The notes under the pieces: model-generated
Database searches by the model: none
The model's input: only the letters and a program-made list of their open reading frames with translations
Told to the model about the DNA's origin: nothing
From: Cryomorphaceae bacterium
Lineage (GTDB): Bacteria > Bacteroidota > Bacteroidia > Flavobacteriales > Flavobacteriaceae
Assembly (NCBI GenBank): GCA_003331885.1
Contig: QOPZ01000002.1
Location: 24,272 to 88,271 of the forward strand
Direction: 5' to 3'
Length of the DNA stretch: 64,000 bases
Made by a program: the position numbers and the translations under genes
Part shown: piece after piece, positions 60,842-64,000 of the stretch
How positions within the stretch are numbered: the stretch's first letter is position 1
How the letters are laid out: each line of letters starts with the position of its first letter

Positions 60842-63562
60842 TTACTTTTTTAATTCTTTAATCTCAGCTCTTAATCGATCAATTTCAGCAGAAAGTTCCT
60901 GAACAGATTCAATAAGTGGCATAATAAGTTGTTTATAATCCATTCCTAAAAATCCTTCATTATCTTTAGAAATAATGCTATTTTCAGGATCAGATTCCTT
61001 CAAAATTTCATCAACTTCTTGAGCTATTAAACCATATTCATATCTGTAATTGTCATCTTCATTTCCAGACTTGAATGCAGATTTTGACATTTTTAAATAA
61101 GATACAGGATTCAATTTATTAATAAATTGTAATCCTAAGTTAACTGGCTTTATAAAGTCTTTAAGTCTTAAATCCGATGTGTTTATTGTTCCATTAGCAT
61201 AAATGACAGCTGCACCATCCTCGGCCATATAAACCTTATTTACAGCTTCATTTCCAATAGTAGCAGTATTATCTCCTTGGGCAACAGCTTCATAACCGAT
61301 CGCAATTTCATTTACACCACCAGCAGCTGATCCACCAGATTTAGAACCAATAAATACATTCCACTTTCCACCACCTAGGGTTGCTTGACCTGAAACAGTA
61401 GAAGATGAATTATTTGAGACTCCAGAATTATTACCAATCACAACATTGTGGTTTGCAGATGTCATTCCACTACCAGCATTTTGACCTACAACAGTATTAA
61501 AGCTAGCAGTTCCAGAGCTATCCATTGCATTATATCCTACAGCTACGTTCTGGTCTCCCCCTTTATTAAGAGATAAAGCTTTCCATCCAATAGCTACATT
61601 CTTATAACCATTATTAATAGTTGAATAATTGGTGCCTGCAAATCCTCTTAATGCCCAATAACCAACAGCTGTATTATAAAAACCTAAAACATTTTTTTGA
61701 CCAGCTTGATAACCAACAAAAACATCATGAGTGGCAGTAGTTGATTCCGATAACGCTTGATGACCTATAGCTACTAATTTTGATCCTTCATCAGATTCAT
61801 TGTTATTTGCAGAAGCTGCACTACCATCACCATCAATTACTTTTAATGAATTCCATCCAATAGCAACGTTATTTGATTCACCATTAGATGCTCCCAATGC
61901 AGCTTGACCTATAGCAATATTGTAGTTTCCTGTAACTGCAGCATCTAAGCTAGAGTAACCAATTGCTAAATTTTGTTTTCCAGTAGTCAGAGATTTACCC
62001 GAATCGCCGCCTAAAGCTATATTGTATTGAGCAGATGTATTAGCTAGTAATGAATTTTGACCAATTGCAATGTTGTGGTCACCAGTAGTCAAAGCTTCAA
62101 GAGCAGTTCTTCCAATACCAATATTTGATTGCGCTTTTGAAGTACTACTTTCATCAAAATTTGAAATAGTACCATTTCCTAAGTGAATAGAATTATTTTT
62201 AATATAAACATCATCAAGCTCACTTAACTGAGTTGCAATTGCACCATCATTATCAGAATATCCTGACAAGATGTTTAGTTCTGCAGCAGTAGCAGTTACA
62301 AGTACTCCACCTAATTTTAGACCATTTGTACCATCGTGTGAGGCAACATCCATATCATTTGTTCCATCTGAAACTGTTACATCGCCTGAAAAAGTTGCTT
62401 TTCCACTAGGTTCAAAAAGAACTTTAGTTGTGCCACCTGGTTGGACTAAGATGTCGTTGTCCGAAAAAAGTGCAATGTTAGTGCCTGAGGTGTTACCTTC
62501 TATATAAGAACTTGGTCCTAAGAATACTTTTTTATCACTTGGTAATGTTAAATCTCCTGATAGTGTTGCATTTGCAAATGTTACATCACTGGTTGTCGCA
62601 ACTGCTTGACCAATTGAAACTTCACCGCTAGAAACTGTAACACCCGTTCCAGCTGTAACTGTTGCATTAGAACCATCAGCTCCATCATCGCCTTTATCTC
62701 CTTTATCTCCTTTAGCTCCAGTTGCTCCTGCAGTATTATTAACAAAAGATAACGTGCCACTTCCATCTGTAGATAAAACTTGTCCACTAGTTCCATCACT
62801 TACTGCAAGCTTAACTATTGTTACAGCATTATCTGCTAAATCAACAGTACCCACATCCCCATCTTTAATGTATTCACTTGTAATACTTCCCGATGAAATA
62901 TTTGCATTTCCACCAGCAGGACCTTGAGCACCTTGATCTCCTTTGTCACCCTTATCTCCTTTAGCTCCATCATCACCTTTATCTCCTTTATCTCCTTTAT
63001 CACCCTTATCTCCTTTTGCACCTGCTGCTCCATCTGCGCCTGCTGCTCCATCAGCACCTGCTGCTCCATCAGCACCTGCTGCTCCATCAGCACCTGCTGC
63101 TCCAGTATCACCTTTATCACCTTTGTCTCCTTTATCACCTTTGTCTCCTTTATCACCTTTTGCACCTACTGCAGTAGGAGTTGCTGCATATAAAGCATAT
63201 GGAACACTTAGTAACTTGTTTTCAGTATTAATTGTTAGGCCTTCACTATTTGAAATTGTAACATCAATATAATATGAACCAACAGCCCAATTAATATTTG
63301 AAAAAGATGAAGGATTTTTTGATCCAACATTTAGGCTTATCAAACCATTTGAACTTGTTTTAATACTATGACTTTCAGTGTAAACAGAAGATCCATTATT
63401 TGTAATGGAAACTTGTACCGAAAGATCAGAATTTACCATAAGTTTACCAGTATTATCTCTGATAACACTTTGGTAAGAAAATTCTTGAGGAACTTGTGAA
63501 TACATTATGGTTGATACCAATAATGCTATTAAAGTCAATAAAATTGATTTTTTCATTTTCAT
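60842..63562 (-). CDS. secreted collagen-like/beta-roll repeat protein with C-terminal peptidase S74 (intramolecular chaperone) domain
   Basis: Signal peptide; N-domain PQEFSYQSVIRDNTGKLMVNSDL...LLSVPYALYA; 28 consecutive G-x-y triplets; N-x-AIG-x-x-AL repeats; SDLRLKDFIKPV...YEYGLIAQEVDEIL S74 domain; terminal coiled coil. Confidence 0.92.
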   Translation of the reverse strand: MKMKKSILLTLIALLVSTIMYSQVPQEFSYQSVIRDNTGKLMVNSDLSVQVSITNNGSSVYTESHSIKTSSNGLISLNVGSKNPSSFSNINWAVGSYYIDVTISNSEGLTINTENKLLSVPYALYAATPTAVGAKGDKGDKGDKGDKGDKGDTGAAGADGAAGADGAAGADGAAGADGAAGAKGDKGDKGDKGDKGDDGAKGDKGDKGDQGAQGPAGGNANISSGSITSEYIKDGDVGTVDLADNAVTIVKLAVSDGTSGQVLSTDGSGTLSFVNNTAGATGAKGDKGDKGDDGADGSNATVTAGTGVTVSSGEVSIGQAVATTSDVTFANATLSGDLTLPSDKKVFLGPSSYIEGNTSGTNIALFSDNDILVQPGGTTKVLFEPSGKATFSGDVTVSDGTNDMDVASHDGTNGLKLGGVLVTATAAELNILSGYSDNDGAIATQLSELDDVYIKNNSIHLGNGTISNFDESSTSKAQSNIGIGRTALEALTTGDHNIAIGQNSLLANTSAQYNIALGGDSGKSLTTGKQNLAIGYSSLDAAVTGNYNIAIGQAALGASNGESNNVAIGWNSLKVIDGDGSAASANNNESDEGSKLVAIGHQALSESTTATHDVFVGYQAGQKNVLGFYNTAVGYWALRGFAGTNYSTINNGYKNVAIGWKALSLNKGGDQNVAVGYNAMDSSGTASFNTVVGQNAGSGMTSANHNVVIGNNSGVSNNSSSTVSGQATLGGGKWNVFIGSKSGGSAAGGVNEIAIGYEAVAQGDNTATIGNEAVNKVYMAEDGAAVIYANGTINTSDLRLKDFIKPVNLGLQFINKLNPVSYLKMSKSAFKSGNEDDNYRYEYGLIAQEVDEILKESDPENSIISKDNEGFLGMDYKQLIMPLIESVQELSAEIDRLRAEIKELKK
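62915..63166 (-). repeat. collagen-like G-x-y tract (28 triplets), with GAAGAD 18-bp and GDK 9-bp DNA repeats
   Basis: GAKGDKGDKGDKGDKGDKGDTGAAGADGAAGAD...GAQGPA read from the translation. Confidence 0.95.
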
Positions 63563-63563
63563 T

Positions 63564-64000
63564 TTAGTTTTTAATTATCTTGATTAGTTTAGTTTTATTT
63601 AAATTACTATATATATATACGAAATAGACACCTGTTGAGAATTCAGAAATATCTATACTAAATGGATTTGTTTTAACCATTCCATTAGAAATAAGCTGAC
63701 CTTGAGGTGAGTGAATTGAATAGCTTAAACCTGTAAAATCATTTACGTCCAGATCCAAAGAAATGTTAAAAACACCTTTAGTTGGAATTGGATAAGCCTT
63801 AGCAATTACATCAAAGTTTAAAGATCTGATTCCAGCATCAACGAAATAAACTTGGTGAACACCTTCTTTGTATGTTGTTCTAACACCAGTATAATCTGAA
63901 TCTGGATTAGATTGATAAAAAAGCTGCCCAAAAGAGTAATCTAAACTGAAATTATCATTTTGATGAGAATCTCCCGAAAATACTACAACCTCTTGAGAGT
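63564..64000 (-). CDS. T9SS-sorted secreted protein, C-terminal portion (5' end beyond window)
   Basis: Open to window edge: SQEVVVFSGDSHQNDNFSLDYSFGQLFYQSNPDSDYTGVRTTYKEGVHQVYFVDAGIRSLNFDVIAKAYPIPTKGVFNISLDLD...STGVYFVYIYSNLNKTKLIKIIKN; type A-like C-terminal sorting domain. Confidence 0.85.
   Translation of the reverse strand, partial: SQEVVVFSGDSHQNDNFSLDYSFGQLFYQSNPDSDYTGVRTTYKEGVHQVYFVDAGIRSLNFDVIAKAYPIPTKGVFNISLDLDVNDFTGLSYSIHSPQGQLISNGMVKTNPFSIDISEFSTGVYFVYIYSNLNKTKLIKIIKN

Noticed and set aside
62915-63166. Regular repeats considered as a possible CRISPR or minisatellite array
   Set aside because: Period 9/18 with no unique spacers, and entirely in frame as G-x-y codons.
62581-63272. 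Several repeat-rich ORFs antisense or out of frame to the collagen tract (62581..62799, 62836..63165, 62924..63193, 62943..63272)
   Set aside because: Low-complexity by-products of the 9/18-bp collagen repeats.
60842-63562. S74 'tail fibre' domain as evidence for prophage
   Set aside because: No capsid, terminase, integrase or lysis genes nearby. It has a signal peptide and Bacteroidota N-terminal domain and sits next to porV.

Overview
AT-rich chromosomal window, almost certainly from a marine Flavobacteriia/Bacteroidota genome. The evidence is TAnnTTTG-type promoters, a SusC/SusD pair, a T9SS PorV protein with a T9SS-type C-terminal domain, proteorhodopsin plus blh, and the continuous str-S10-spc-alpha ribosomal supercluster. 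Most of the window is dense core genome: beta-oxidation genes, ffh, folD, argS, gltA, eno, carA, about 30 ribosomal/translation genes, obgE, adk, purKE, gcvP, pdhA and pdhC. I see no rRNA, tRNA, CRISPR array, prophage or transposase. The less ordinary items are: (i) a tight cluster upstream of porV with a T9SS-sorted protein (truncated by the window end) and a collagen/beta-roll-repeat/peptidase-S74 surface protein; (ii) the divergent blh/proteorhodopsin intergenic region with repeated TTATGTG half-sites; (iii) an 18-bp tandem repeat encoding an (EEAPAV)n tail on ribosomal protein L17; (iv) many perfect TAnnTTTG -7 elements only 5-17 nt from start codons, predicting near-leaderless mRNAs; (v) perfect palindromes upstream of pdhA and susC; (vi) convergent genes that share stop-codon bases. 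I found no clearly novel multi-gene defence or metabolic system. The S74/T9SS cluster is the best candidate for uncharacterised biology. All database-type statements come from recalled family knowledge, not searches.
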